Positions 54,387 to 63,126 of a stretch of 64,000 nt of DNA are shown one piece after another. Source of the stretch: Nitrosopolaris sp035691865 (GTDB taxonomy: Archaea; Thermoproteota; Nitrososphaeria; Nitrososphaerales; Nitrososphaeraceae). The notes beneath the pieces are model-generated. The model was not told the DNA's origin. It did not search any database and saw nothing but the letters and a program-made list of their open reading frames with translations. Position numbers and translations under genes: made by a program. The DNA is taken from assembly GCA_035691865.1 (NCBI GenBank), contig DASSIM010000067.1, positions 62,001 through 126,000 on the forward strand, given 5' to 3'. Each line of letters starts with the position of its first letter. Position 1 is the first letter of the stretch.

Positions 54387-54556
54387 ATGTAATCTTTTCT
54401 CTATATGAGAGACATTGCTGCCGATTCTAACTATAGCGCAAGGCAAATAATAGGTGCTTCGCCAGCTTGAATACTCAACTGCCTCGCAAAAATGGAGTTG
54501 GATGGCAAAGAGCGACCTTGACGCAGAATATTCCTCGTTATATGGCCTCTCTAACC

Positions 54557-54564
54557 TTTTTATA
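54557..54564 (+). promoter_or_regulatory. TATA box of the thiolase/DUF35 operon
   Basis: TTTTATAA is centred about 28 bases before the ATG at 54589, consistent with a leaderless start. Confidence 0.55.
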
Positions 54565-54588
54565 ACTCGAAGCACTAGTTTTTAATAA

Positions 54589-55749
54589 ATGCAAAGTAAG
54601 GTTTGTGTTCTCGGTGCAGGCAGTACCAAATACGGTAAATTAAACGAAGGCATTATCGAAATTGCATTGAAGGCGTCTATGGACGCAATTGATTCAGCAG
54701 GTATAACACAAAAGGATATTCAGGCTGGGTACATTTCAAATGTTTTTGGAGTTACCGATAGGCAAGTCCACATGGCACCAGTCATTATGAGTAACTTAGG
54801 TCTCCCAGAAGTGCCAGGATTAACAATAGAATCGGCATGCGGTTCAGGTTCCATTATGTTTAGAGAAGCATACGCGAACGTAGCCGCTGGATTCTACGAT
54901 TGCATTTTAGGAATAGGGGTGGAGAAAATAACCCATACTGGTACAATCCAGAGTACTACTTTGTTCTCTTATTGTTCGGATTTCTTTTACGAAGGCGGAA
55001 ATGGCGCTTCGTTCCCTGGATTATTTGCATCAATCGCTAGGTCATATATGGCTAAATATAAGGCGAGCGAGGAAGACCTTGCACGGGTTGCAGTAAAGAA
55101 TCATGAAAATGGGATTCTGAACCCAAAAGCTCATGTCAGGAAAAAAATTACGATTGACGACGTATTGAAATCTGCTGTCGTGGCTTCGCCCTTAAAGCTC
55201 TATGACTGCTGTCCGTTTTCTGATGGGGCGTCAGCAGTAATACTTTGTAGTGAAGATTTTGCAAAGAAAAGTGGTAGGCCTTTTATTGAGGTGATTGGTT
55301 CAGGTAGAGGTGCATCTCCGGCTGCAGTCCAGGGTCGTGATGATATTACAACTATCCCGAGTACCGTAGCCGCGGCCAAGCAGGCGTACAAAATGGCCGG
55401 CATCACAGCAAAGGATATAGATTTTGCTGAAGTCCATGACTGCTTCACAATTGCTGAACTTATTGATATAGAAGACCTAGGCTTCTTTAAGAAAGGAGCC
55501 GGACCCAATGCCGTCAGAGAAGGAGCTACTTCCAGAGACGGAGAAATTCCCATTAATCCTTCAGGTGGGCTAAAATCAAAGGGTCATCCAATCGGTGCGA
55601 CAGGTATCGGTCAGGTAGTAGAGGTTTTTGAACAACTTACCGGCAAAGCTGAGCAAAGAACTATCAAGGATGCAGAAGTGGCACTCACACATAACTTCGG
55701 GGCTACTGGTGCAAGCGCTGCCGTCCATATATTTAAGAGGGTTCATTGA
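54589..55749 (+). CDS. Thiolase (acetyl-CoA C-acetyltransferase, SCP2-like)
   Basis: 386 residues. Nucleophile Cys84 in ESACGSGSIMF, His in AEVHDCFTIAELI, and the C-terminal GHPIGATGIGQ loop. In Thaumarchaeota this thiolase type cleaves acetoacetyl-CoA at the end of the 3-hydroxypropionate/4-hydroxybutyrate cycle or feeds mevalonate synthesis. The stop is immediately followed by the start of the DUF35 partner, as in archaeal thiolase operons where the two form a complex (often with HMG-CoA synthase, which is not present here). Confidence 0.93.
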   Translation: MQSKVCVLGAGSTKYGKLNEGIIEIALKASMDAIDSAGITQKDIQAGYISNVFGVTDRQVHMAPVIMSNLGLPEVPGLTIESACGSGSIMFREAYANVAAGFYDCILGIGVEKITHTGTIQSTTLFSYCSDFFYEGGNGASFPGLFASIARSYMAKYKASEEDLARVAVKNHENGILNPKAHVRKKITIDDVLKSAVVASPLKLYDCCPFSDGASAVILCSEDFAKKSGRPFIEVIGSGRGASPAAVQGRDDITTIPSTVAAAKQAYKMAGITAKDIDFAEVHDCFTIAELIDIEDLGFFKKGAGPNAVREGATSRDGEIPINPSGGLKSKGHPIGATGIGQVVEVFEQLTGKAEQRTIKDAEVALTHNFGATGASAAVHIFKRVH

Positions 55750-56154
55750 ATGGAATTATCAAAGAGCAGACAACAAGAACAAGATTCTAGTGCTCGTGAA
55801 AAGTTTATACTCGCTGCGCGAAGACACAAGATACTTTGCAACAAATGCGCGCGTTGTGGACATTTGATGCTTGTTACAATATATTACTGTGAAAAATGTT
55901 GTAGCCACGATTTTGAGAGTACCGAGTTGGAAGGTGCGGGCAAGGTTGTGACATACACAATTCAGGCGGTAGCACCTGAGGGATTTGAGGATGCTGGATC
56001 ATACGCGTGGGTTGTGCTCAGTGTTGATGGTACAGATTTCAAGATATCTGGTTTCCTACCCGGAGTAGTATCATCTTCCGACCTACCGCTCGGATCAAGA
56101 GTCAGAATATTGGATTATCACCCAAAACATGGCTTGACTTTGCAAAAAGTCTAG
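55750..56154 (+). CDS. DUF35 zinc-ribbon/OB-fold protein, thiolase partner
   Basis: 134 residues. The N-terminal rubredoxin-like ribbon CNKCARCGHLML ... YYCEKCCSHDF holds zinc, and the C-terminal OB fold (GKVVTYTIQAVAPEGF, SDLPLGSRVRIL) follows. DUF35 proteins shuttle or channel acyl-CoA in thiolase/HMG-CoA synthase complexes. It begins at the base after the thiolase stop. Confidence 0.92.
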   Translation: MELSKSRQQEQDSSAREKFILAARRHKILCNKCARCGHLMLVTIYYCEKCCSHDFESTELEGAGKVVTYTIQAVAPEGFEDAGSYAWVVLSVDGTDFKISGFLPGVVSSSDLPLGSRVRILDYHPKHGLTLQKV

Positions 56155-56359
56155 CTCATGTCATGATGCTAGTTGCATCCGCACAGCGAACAACGCTATT
56201 AGCGTCATATTGGAAAATATTGCGTTGAACAAGAATAACGGAACCGTGTTTACTTTGGACTACTCCACATTTGGTAGATTAGCTTTTTGATAGTTGTTTG
56301 TATACAGAATTTAACGCTCGCTCTTAACATTTTTTCGACTAACCTGAATTCGTCCACAA

Positions 56360-56983
56360 ATGGATCAGCATCAGCAACAATTCAAAAGCGATATGGAAAA
56401 AGCTACTTCAGTAGTCAATAGTCAACTCGCTCGATTAAGGCTGCTCGATGAAAAGTTCTCAAGGATGGATAAAAATTTTAGACATCAGATAGTATCAAAT
56501 ATCAAGTCCGGCAATAACTCACGAGCCAAAGCTCTTGCAGGAGAGTTGTCAAATATCCGCAATGTTCAACGGACAACACAAAATGCGGGCCTTGCACTAG
56601 AGGTCATGCTGATTCGATTCAGTACTGTTAACGAATTTGCCATGGTATTGGAAACCATCAATCCTACTATTGGGATGATCAGGGATATCCAAAGAGATAT
56701 CTCCAAGGTAATTCCAGCTGCTTCAAGCGTGTTCTCTGAAATGCAAACAATGACTTCCGATGTCTTGGTTAATTCCGATATTAAGTTGGATGTTGGAAAT
56801 AAGTTCTCAACACCCGTTGATAAAGACGCTCTTTCAATCCTAAATGAGATAGAGGGAATACTTGAAAATGAAACAAAGACAAAGCTTCCCGACGTTCCGT
56901 CGACCTTTGTGGATAAGAGAATGGATACTCAGTATCACGAGGAAGGAGTATCAGACAAAAGTCAAATAATGATAGAAGGTTAA
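56360..56983 (+). CDS. cdvB: CdvB-like ESCRT-III protein
   Basis: 207 residues, helical and charged, with the Snf7-type hairpin (SQLARLRLLDEKFSRMDKN, then ELSNIRNVQRTTQNAGLALE) and an acidic C-terminus (LSILNEIEGILENETKTKL). Crenarchaeal and thaumarchaeal CdvB proteins polymerise at the division site; several paralogues exist per genome, so this may be an accessory one. No cdvA or cdvC lies nearby, and the C-terminal MIM2/winged-helix element is not obvious. Confidence 0.85.
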   Translation: MDQHQQQFKSDMEKATSVVNSQLARLRLLDEKFSRMDKNFRHQIVSNIKSGNNSRAKALAGELSNIRNVQRTTQNAGLALEVMLIRFSTVNEFAMVLETINPTIGMIRDIQRDISKVIPAASSVFSEMQTMTSDVLVNSDIKLDVGNKFSTPVDKDALSILNEIEGILENETKTKLPDVPSTFVDKRMDTQYHEEGVSDKSQIMIEG

Positions 56984-57075
56984 ACTTAGTCTTCTTTAGA
57001 TTACTGTCTTCTATATCATTAGTAAAATATAATTTACAAAGTAGTTTTAATCAGTTAGTCTGAATATCGGGTGCA

Positions 57076-59232
57076 ATGGAGCAGTTGAGTCACGATAAAT
57101 ACCCAATACAAGCGGAATCTACACGTGATGGAGTGCTAGAATCTGCCTCAAAACGAGTTCGGATGATTTTCTCCGTTATGGCTAGCCCTAATCGAATTGA
57201 CATCCTTCGCATTTTGAATTCCAAAGGCCCTCTTACATATTCTGAGTTAAAGTCGTTAGCCGGATTTAAATCGAAAAAAGAATCTGGGAAATTCGCATAT
57301 CACTTACGAAAACTTCTCAGACAGTCCCTGGTGGCACTCAACAAAGGAGAGCGACGCTACACAATTACCAATCTCGGTAAGCTTGTGCTAAGCCTTGCGA
57401 GACAGATAGAGGAAAGGTCAATAATTGAAAGTGGCAAAATGTATGTTAGGACTACAAGACCTTCCATTGAAGAATTTAACTCCAATAAGATAATACAGTC
57501 ACTAGTAAGGGAAGCAAATATGCCCCTTGAGCAAGCACATAAGATAACAGAAGAGGTTGAGAATAAGATATACAAGTTTCAGGCCGTCTATCTGACGTCA
57601 TCCTTAATACGAGAGACGGTAAACTCTGTTCTAATTGAACATGGGCATGAGGATTATAGAAATAAATTGGCGAGATTAGGTCTTCCCACATCTGACATCA
57701 TCGAGATGTTAAGCAATGCAGACACGGCAAGGAACGGGCTTGAAACTTTGATGTCAAAAGCCTCGAATTCAATATTTTCTGAATACCTCTTAATCAATAC
57801 TCTTCCGAAAGACATTGCAGATATGCATTTGGCTGGGGAGATGAATATTTCTAACAGCGGCACGTGGGGATTAATTCCAGACACGATTTTTCTAGACATT
57901 AATAAGTTCCGTGAGAACGCTCTTGATCCTAAAGGGAAATTCCTGAACGTATCACGAATCCCTTTGCCTAGTATCGATAACTCGAACGACTTCGAGGCTT
58001 ACCTGTCGTTATTGATTTCTCTTCTGAGCAGAGAAGCTTCAACAGAAGTGGTACTTGAAGGGATCATTCCATTGATTTTAGAGGAAACGAAAGAACCTGC
58101 TAAAATTAGTTCACGATTTGCTAAGGCTCTTGTGTTATCTTCAACAGCTCCTAGCTATACTGAGTCAGGATTACCTACCACCACAATAACGATCCCAGCT
58201 GATGGGCAAGATGCTAAGTCGATCGCCGCGTTATTGAGTGGTTATCAAAAATATCTGGATTCTACTCCCGTGCCACGTATTGGTATATCACTAATCTACA
58301 ATGATATCGCTGATCAACAACTTGGCTACCATCTAGATCCAATCGCGTCTTTGGTACGAAGTGGAGGAATTATCTCACTTTCACACGATGACGGATTAAG
58401 AGCGAGTAGCGGTATCCGAAAATCAATAGGAGGCAAAAGTTCCGGCACTGTTGTAACTTTACAATCGCTCTCAATTAATCTTCCAAGGCTTGCATATCAG
58501 TCGAATAAAGATGAAACCTATTTCCGAGCTAGACTCGCTCTGATGATCAAGCCGGCCCTAGCGGCGCTATACATTAGAAAGAAGGCTGTCGCAGAGCTCA
58601 TTAGAAAAGGCACGGTTCCAACCCTGAGCAGCAATTCTGACTTCATTCAATCAGGCACGACCAGCATCATAATTAACCTAATAGGTGCCCGAGAATCTGT
58701 ATATGATATTTTGGGACACCGTTCTGAGGACAATGGAATCGAGGTTTTACAAAAGGTACTCAAGACTTCTGTAGATGTTGCTCTCGATCAGGGAAGATAT
58801 ATTGGAGAAGGCTCGGTTGGCGTTGCGATGATAGCAGATGACAGCGCGGCTAGATTCGCATCGTTGGATTCTGATAAATACGGGAGGGCATATTTGCAAT
58901 CGACTAAACAAAACTCACCGGCGTATTCTCAGGGGTTAACCCTGTATGGTGAGCAATTACTGCCCAGTGATGATAATTGTGATTCTCTAATACAAGAATG
59001 TCTCTCAGTTGACAAGCTTCTGAGTGGTGGCTTGTCTGTAGCTCTCGATTTAACAGAACTCGCTTCTAATCATGTGCAACTTAAGAAAGCAATCGAAGTT
59101 GCGTCTAGGATCCCATTTTTCCGTCCGTTGGTAAAGATCATAGTATGCAATAGCTGTGGAAAAAGATCAGCTTCAAGAGATCGAGCAAGATGCGAGTTCT
59201 GTGGGTCCTCTCATATGCTACTGATCCCGTAG
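57076..59232 (+). CDS. Winged-helix / ATP-cone / pseudo-NrdD protein, candidate RNR regulator
   Basis: 718 residues in four parts. Residues 25-112: ArsR-like winged helix (MASPNRIDILRILNSKGPLT, FAYHLRKLLRQSLV). Residues 123-212: ATP-cone (RTTRPSIEEFNSNKIIQSLV, VNSVLIEHGHEDYRNKLARL), the nucleotide-sensing domain of reductases and NrdR. Residues 240-690: NrdD-like barrel (DMHLAGEMNISNSG, SLSINLPRLAYQSNKDETYF, YIGEGSVGV). Residues 691-709: zinc site CNSC ... CEFC. The protein ends at MLLIP, so the glycyl-radical loop (RxxGY) that follows the zinc site in NrdD is missing, and the cysteine expected before the INLPR strand reads SSGIR. It should bind nucleotides and DNA but not reduce ribonucleotides. 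It lies 120 bases before nrdJ. Confidence 0.85.
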   Translation: MEQLSHDKYPIQAESTRDGVLESASKRVRMIFSVMASPNRIDILRILNSKGPLTYSELKSLAGFKSKKESGKFAYHLRKLLRQSLVALNKGERRYTITNLGKLVLSLARQIEERSIIESGKMYVRTTRPSIEEFNSNKIIQSLVREANMPLEQAHKITEEVENKIYKFQAVYLTSSLIRETVNSVLIEHGHEDYRNKLARLGLPTSDIIEMLSNADTARNGLETLMSKASNSIFSEYLLINTLPKDIADMHLAGEMNISNSGTWGLIPDTIFLDINKFRENALDPKGKFLNVSRIPLPSIDNSNDFEAYLSLLISLLSREASTEVVLEGIIPLILEETKEPAKISSRFAKALVLSSTAPSYTESGLPTTTITIPADGQDAKSIAALLSGYQKYLDSTPVPRIGISLIYNDIADQQLGYHLDPIASLVRSGGIISLSHDDGLRASSGIRKSIGGKSSGTVVTLQSLSINLPRLAYQSNKDETYFRARLALMIKPALAALYIRKKAVAELIRKGTVPTLSSNSDFIQSGTTSIIINLIGARESVYDILGHRSEDNGIEVLQKVLKTSVDVALDQGRYIGEGSVGVAMIADDSAARFASLDSDKYGRAYLQSTKQNSPAYSQGLTLYGEQLLPSDDNCDSLIQECLSVDKLLSGGLSVALDLTELASNHVQLKKAIEVASRIPFFRPLVKIIVCNSCGKRSASRDRARCEFCGSSHMLLIP

Positions 59233-59315
59233 TCAGTTTGAACAGGAGTGCAAATAGTGCCAAAAAATGTTTTTATTCGTCCTTTCAAATTAACCAATTA
59301 TTTTTCAGGAAGCTA

Positions 59316-59338
59316 ATGCTTTTAAATCTATTTAGCAT
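59316..59338 (+). promoter_or_regulatory. TATA box of nrdJ inside an inverted repeat
   Basis: ATGCT and AGCAT are inverted repeats 13 bases apart. Between them is the TATA-like TTTTAAAT, about 28 bases before the ATG at 59353, and AAAT/ATTT extend the symmetry. A regulator bound here would block TBP, so this is a candidate operator. Confidence 0.45.
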
Positions 59339-59352
59339 GCCGTAATAACGGA

Positions 59353-62109
59353 ATGGCAGGCGTTACCGAGTTTAATGACCAGAAAGACAATTTGATTATT
59401 CGTATTCGAAAGAGAGACGGAAGAGAGGTCAATTTTGAACCACTCAAGATATCGGATGCAATTTACAAAGCTCTTGTAGCTACTGGTAAACCGGATTTTT
59501 CGCTCTCGGAAAAGTTGGCCAACAAAGTAGTTCAAAAGATGATCCATCACGGGTATGGATCAACCGAAATTCCAAGTGTCGAGGACGTTCAGGACATGGT
59601 GGAATCAATACTCATAGAAGAAGGCCTGTCCAATACAGCAAAAGCGTATATTCTTTACAGGCATGAAAGACGAAAACTTCGTGACGAGAAGATGAAGATT
59701 TTAAACAAGAAGGTCCTCGATGAAGTAGACAAGGCATTTGACATTAATTCTCTGAGGGTCTTAGCGGCTCGATATTTGTTGAGGGATGGTAATAATGAAA
59801 TAGTAGAAGGTCCAAAGCAAATGTTCGAAAGAGTAGCCATTCTCGTAGCGATCCCAGACATCATGCATGACCCTCGTCTGTTTGCTTTGTCGAGAGACAA
59901 GAATTATCACCGAAGCATAGAGGAAGCAGAGAAATATTATCCCAAATTAGACGACTTCGATCTTAAGTTAAAAATTGGCAACTACTATTTGAACAAATAT
60001 CATTTTGAAGCAATGATTAGGCATTATATTGACCTCGCGAAGCAAGAACTTATGAAAATCACTTTTAAGGAATTACTTAGATTAATCGCTGAAGGTAAGT
60101 TTGCAGCGTACGGAGAAAGGATCAAAGAATACTACAATTTGATGGTATCGCGAGACTTTCTTCCCAACACACCAACTTTAATGAATGCAGGCGGCCGGCT
60201 AGGTCAGCTGTCAGCCTGCTTTGTTCTCGATATGCCAGATGATATGCAAGGGATAATGAAATCATCGACCGATGCTGCAATGATTTTCAAATCAGGTGGA
60301 GGAGTCGGAATAAACTATTCCGACTTGAGACCTGAAGGAGACATTGTCGCATCAACTTCTGGTGTTGCATCTGGACCTACCTCATTCATGAGGATTATTG
60401 ACACAATCACTGATGTTGTAAAGCAAGGCGGAAAGCGACGAGGTGCGAATATGGGTATCTTGGAGGTATGGCACCCAGATGTAGAGAAATTTGTGACAGC
60501 GAAAACAAAACCTGGGATATTCGAAAACTTTAACGTAAGCGTCGGGGTTTGGGATGATTTTTGGCGATCCCTCGTAACTCAGGACAAAAACATTAAGTAC
60601 ACATTACGCAATCCTCGGACGCGTGAGCCAATAAAACAGATTGATTCACACGTCTTAATGGATTTAATCTCGTTCAGCGCATGGAAGAGTGCTGAACCAG
60701 GCGTTATTTTCTTTGACAACATAAATAAATACAATCCGTGTATCAATGCTAAGGGTGGACTATTACGCGCAACAAATCCCTGCGGTGAGCAATCGCTTTA
60801 TCCAAATGAATCCTGTAACTTGGGCTCAATAAACCTGGCAAACTTTGTAAAGCGTAAGGCAGACGGGAAATATGAATTCGACTGGCAAAGGTATGAGCAA
60901 GGTATTAGAATCGCATCACGGTTCCTAGACAATATAATTGATATAAACAAGTATCCTGTTGACGAGATTGATACTAACACCAAGCTCACTAGACGGATAG
61001 GTCTCGGTATAATGGGTCTAGCGGATCTCCTTTTCTTGCTCAGAATTCCCTACAATTCAGATGACGGCTATGAATTCATGTGCAAATTGGCTGAAGCTAT
61101 GTCGTACTACAGCATGGAAGAGAGTGTCGCTATAGCCAAGGCAAGAGGTCCGTTTCCCTTGTTCGAAGAAACGGATTACGTCAAGGGGAAGATCCCGGTT
61201 GCAGGCTACTACGAACTACCCAAGGAAATGCATACATATGACTGGAATTCGCTCATTGAAAAGATCAAGAAACATGGGATCAGAAATTCTTGGACCTCAA
61301 CTATTGCTCCTACAGGTACTTTGTCGATGATTGCGGACACTTCGAATGGTGTTGAACCCATATTCGCAGTGGCTTTTGAAAAACGCGTTACGGTAGGTAG
61401 ATTCTTTTACACTAATAGAGTGTTTGAGGCCGTATTGCGAGAAAATAGTTTGTACGACGATGAAATACTAAGTAAGATTGCAAACAATTACGGTTCAGGT
61501 CGTGGGCTACCTGAGATCCCTGGTTGGATGCAGAAGATTTTCGTGACTGCAATCGATATCCACTGGGCTGACCATTTAATTGCTCAAGCTATATGGCAGA
61601 AGTGGATCTCTAATGCTATTGCTAAGACAATAAATATGCCCGGAGATGTAACCGCAGAGGACGTAAAATGTGCGTATCTTCTATCACATGATCTCGGCCT
61701 AAAGGGAGTTACTGTATACAGAGATGGCTCGAGACACGAACAGGTTCTACACATTACCGGAGAAAACACTAAGGAACGTAGGTTCAGTGTTTCTCCGAGT
61801 CGGTATGCACTGGACTACATACGTGAAAATATTTCGGAACCCTATGTTTTAGAGGCATTAGAAAGAATTTTCAAGGATATACAAAGACCAGATTCTGACG
61901 AACTCCTCGAAAAAGGCGTACCCGGCGTAGAAATCCAACAGCAGTCTAAAGTCGAACCTGCGAGTACTTCTTCGCAGACATATCCCCTAAGCTCACAATA
62001 TAGGGTAGCTGAGAACGAACTCTGCCCATCTTGCCGAACAAAATTAATCATGACTGAAGGATGCGATTTATGTATAGAATGCGGCTTTAGCAGCTGCGTT
62101 TCTGGATAA
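59353..62109 (+). CDS. nrdJ: Ribonucleoside-diphosphate reductase, class II (adenosylcobalamin dependent)
   Basis: 918 residues. An ATP-cone covers 14-110 (RIRKRDGREVNFEPLKISDA). The catalytic barrel carries NTPTLMNAG, redox Cys289 (LSACFVLDMPDD), the active-site set Asn475-Cys477-Glu479 (ATNPCGEQ), partner Cys488 (ESCNLGSINL) and GRKNGNSLMGL-equivalent IGLGIMGLADLLF. APTGTLSMIADTSNGVEPIF is typical of class II enzymes. A C-terminal cysteine cluster (CPSC ... CDLCIECG) relays reducing equivalents. No small radical subunit is nearby, which supports B12 dependence. Confidence 0.95.
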   Translation: MAGVTEFNDQKDNLIIRIRKRDGREVNFEPLKISDAIYKALVATGKPDFSLSEKLANKVVQKMIHHGYGSTEIPSVEDVQDMVESILIEEGLSNTAKAYILYRHERRKLRDEKMKILNKKVLDEVDKAFDINSLRVLAARYLLRDGNNEIVEGPKQMFERVAILVAIPDIMHDPRLFALSRDKNYHRSIEEAEKYYPKLDDFDLKLKIGNYYLNKYHFEAMIRHYIDLAKQELMKITFKELLRLIAEGKFAAYGERIKEYYNLMVSRDFLPNTPTLMNAGGRLGQLSACFVLDMPDDMQGIMKSSTDAAMIFKSGGGVGINYSDLRPEGDIVASTSGVASGPTSFMRIIDTITDVVKQGGKRRGANMGILEVWHPDVEKFVTAKTKPGIFENFNVSVGVWDDFWRSLVTQDKNIKYTLRNPRTREPIKQIDSHVLMDLISFSAWKSAEPGVIFFDNINKYNPCINAKGGLLRATNPCGEQSLYPNESCNLGSINLANFVKRKADGKYEFDWQRYEQGIRIASRFLDNIIDINKYPVDEIDTNTKLTRRIGLGIMGLADLLFLLRIPYNSDDGYEFMCKLAEAMSYYSMEESVAIAKARGPFPLFEETDYVKGKIPVAGYYELPKEMHTYDWNSLIEKIKKHGIRNSWTSTIAPTGTLSMIADTSNGVEPIFAVAFEKRVTVGRFFYTNRVFEAVLRENSLYDDEILSKIANNYGSGRGLPEIPGWMQKIFVTAIDIHWADHLIAQAIWQKWISNAIAKTINMPGDVTAEDVKCAYLLSHDLGLKGVTVYRDGSRHEQVLHITGENTKERRFSVSPSRYALDYIRENISEPYVLEALERIFKDIQRPDSDELLEKGVPGVEIQQQSKVEPASTSSQTYPLSSQYRVAENELCPSCRTKLIMTEGCDLCIECGFSSCVSG

Positions 62110-62199
62110 GCAAGATGGTCCACTACGGGTGCTTGCATATATGGACGTACCTACATCGCAACGATTATAATCCTTGTCTATTCCCATCTGCAATGACAG

Positions 62200-62340
62200 A
62201 TGAACCTTAGTTCCAAAAGAATTATCCCTATTTGCCTGAGCGTTGAACAGTTAAAAATCGTAGAACAATATGCCAAGAGCAGAGGGCTACTAAATTCAAG
62301 TCAGGCTATAGAGAAGCTGATAAATTGTTGTACGAATTAA
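62200..62340 (+). CDS. Small ribbon-helix-helix-like protein
   Basis: 46 residues, ATG at 62200 and TAA at 62338-62340. RIIPICLSVEQLKIVEQYAK followed by GLLNSSQAIEKLI is the strand-helix-helix pattern of CopG/Arc-type DNA-binding proteins. It lies 90 bases after nrdJ. Target unknown. Confidence 0.5.
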   Translation: MNLSSKRIIPICLSVEQLKIVEQYAKSRGLLNSSQAIEKLINCCTN

Positions 62341-62400
62341 AAACTAGTAAGATCATGCATACACCCTATCTAGATAAAGATTTTTTAATTTTAGTCGTAC

Positions 62401-62865
62401 ATGACTAATATGGGCAGGACTAAGGCTGATTCGAACAAACCGAGTGAAGAAAAGCTGCCTGAATGGGCAGAGCGCGAAATAAGATCAGTTCAGTTTGGAG
62501 AGGAACAAGTTATCAGAAGATCAGGATATATTCTTGATACTTATGAGAACGACTTTAAGGTCGATATCCAGCTTTACGAACCTCTGCCTGACAAAAGGGC
62601 TATAATCGAGGGGTTGGATATTCCCAAATCAATGAGGATTGGCGATTTTAAGAAAGGATTCGTATATGAATTCAAGATAAAGATGTTCAAAGGGGATCTA
62701 AGCGCAAGGCTCGTAGAATTCTTGAAAACAAGATTTTCACTTGATATGGATGCAATCTACCGTTTCGAGCTCGAGGACTTGCAGCTCATGGAAATCGAAT
62801 CCGATGCCTATTCTTCTCCTGCAATGTCGCCAGAAGGAACCGGGAATGACATCGACGATGTCTAG
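62401..62865 (+). CDS. Hypothetical protein, 154 residues
   Basis: Soluble and acidic. EKLPEWAEREIRSVQFGEEQ, then a beta-rich core (GYILDTYENDFKVDIQLYEP, YEFKIKMFKGDLSARLVEFL) and a serine/acidic tail. ATG at 62401 or 62410. The TATA-like TTTTTTAATTTTAG lies about 15-25 bases upstream. No family recognised. Confidence 0.6.
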   Translation: MTNMGRTKADSNKPSEEKLPEWAEREIRSVQFGEEQVIRRSGYILDTYENDFKVDIQLYEPLPDKRAIIEGLDIPKSMRIGDFKKGFVYEFKIKMFKGDLSARLVEFLKTRFSLDMDAIYRFELEDLQLMEIESDAYSSPAMSPEGTGNDIDDV

Positions 62866-63126
62866 AGAACACTGCTCAGTAAAGTGGAGGTTAGTTTAGT
62901 TTCTCTAAAATTGGTTCTCTGAAATAGAAGGAAACCGTAATTTCTAGTCGATGAGAACTTAGTGCCCTGTAAGATTCTGTAAGCTTCTTACGGACCGTGC
63001 AGCTCTTGCACCTTTAATTGCAATGTCAGTTGCACCTGATTCCCGATTTCAGACCATTTCATGTGATCAGTGCTGTTTTGCCGTTAAATTTTTTTCATAG
63101 GGACAAAACACAAACGAATATATTTT

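Noticed and set aside
57076..59232. Reading this gene as an active anaerobic ribonucleotide reductase NrdD
   Set aside because: The glycyl-radical loop is absent, the cysteine near the INLPR strand is replaced, and no NrdG activase is adjacent.
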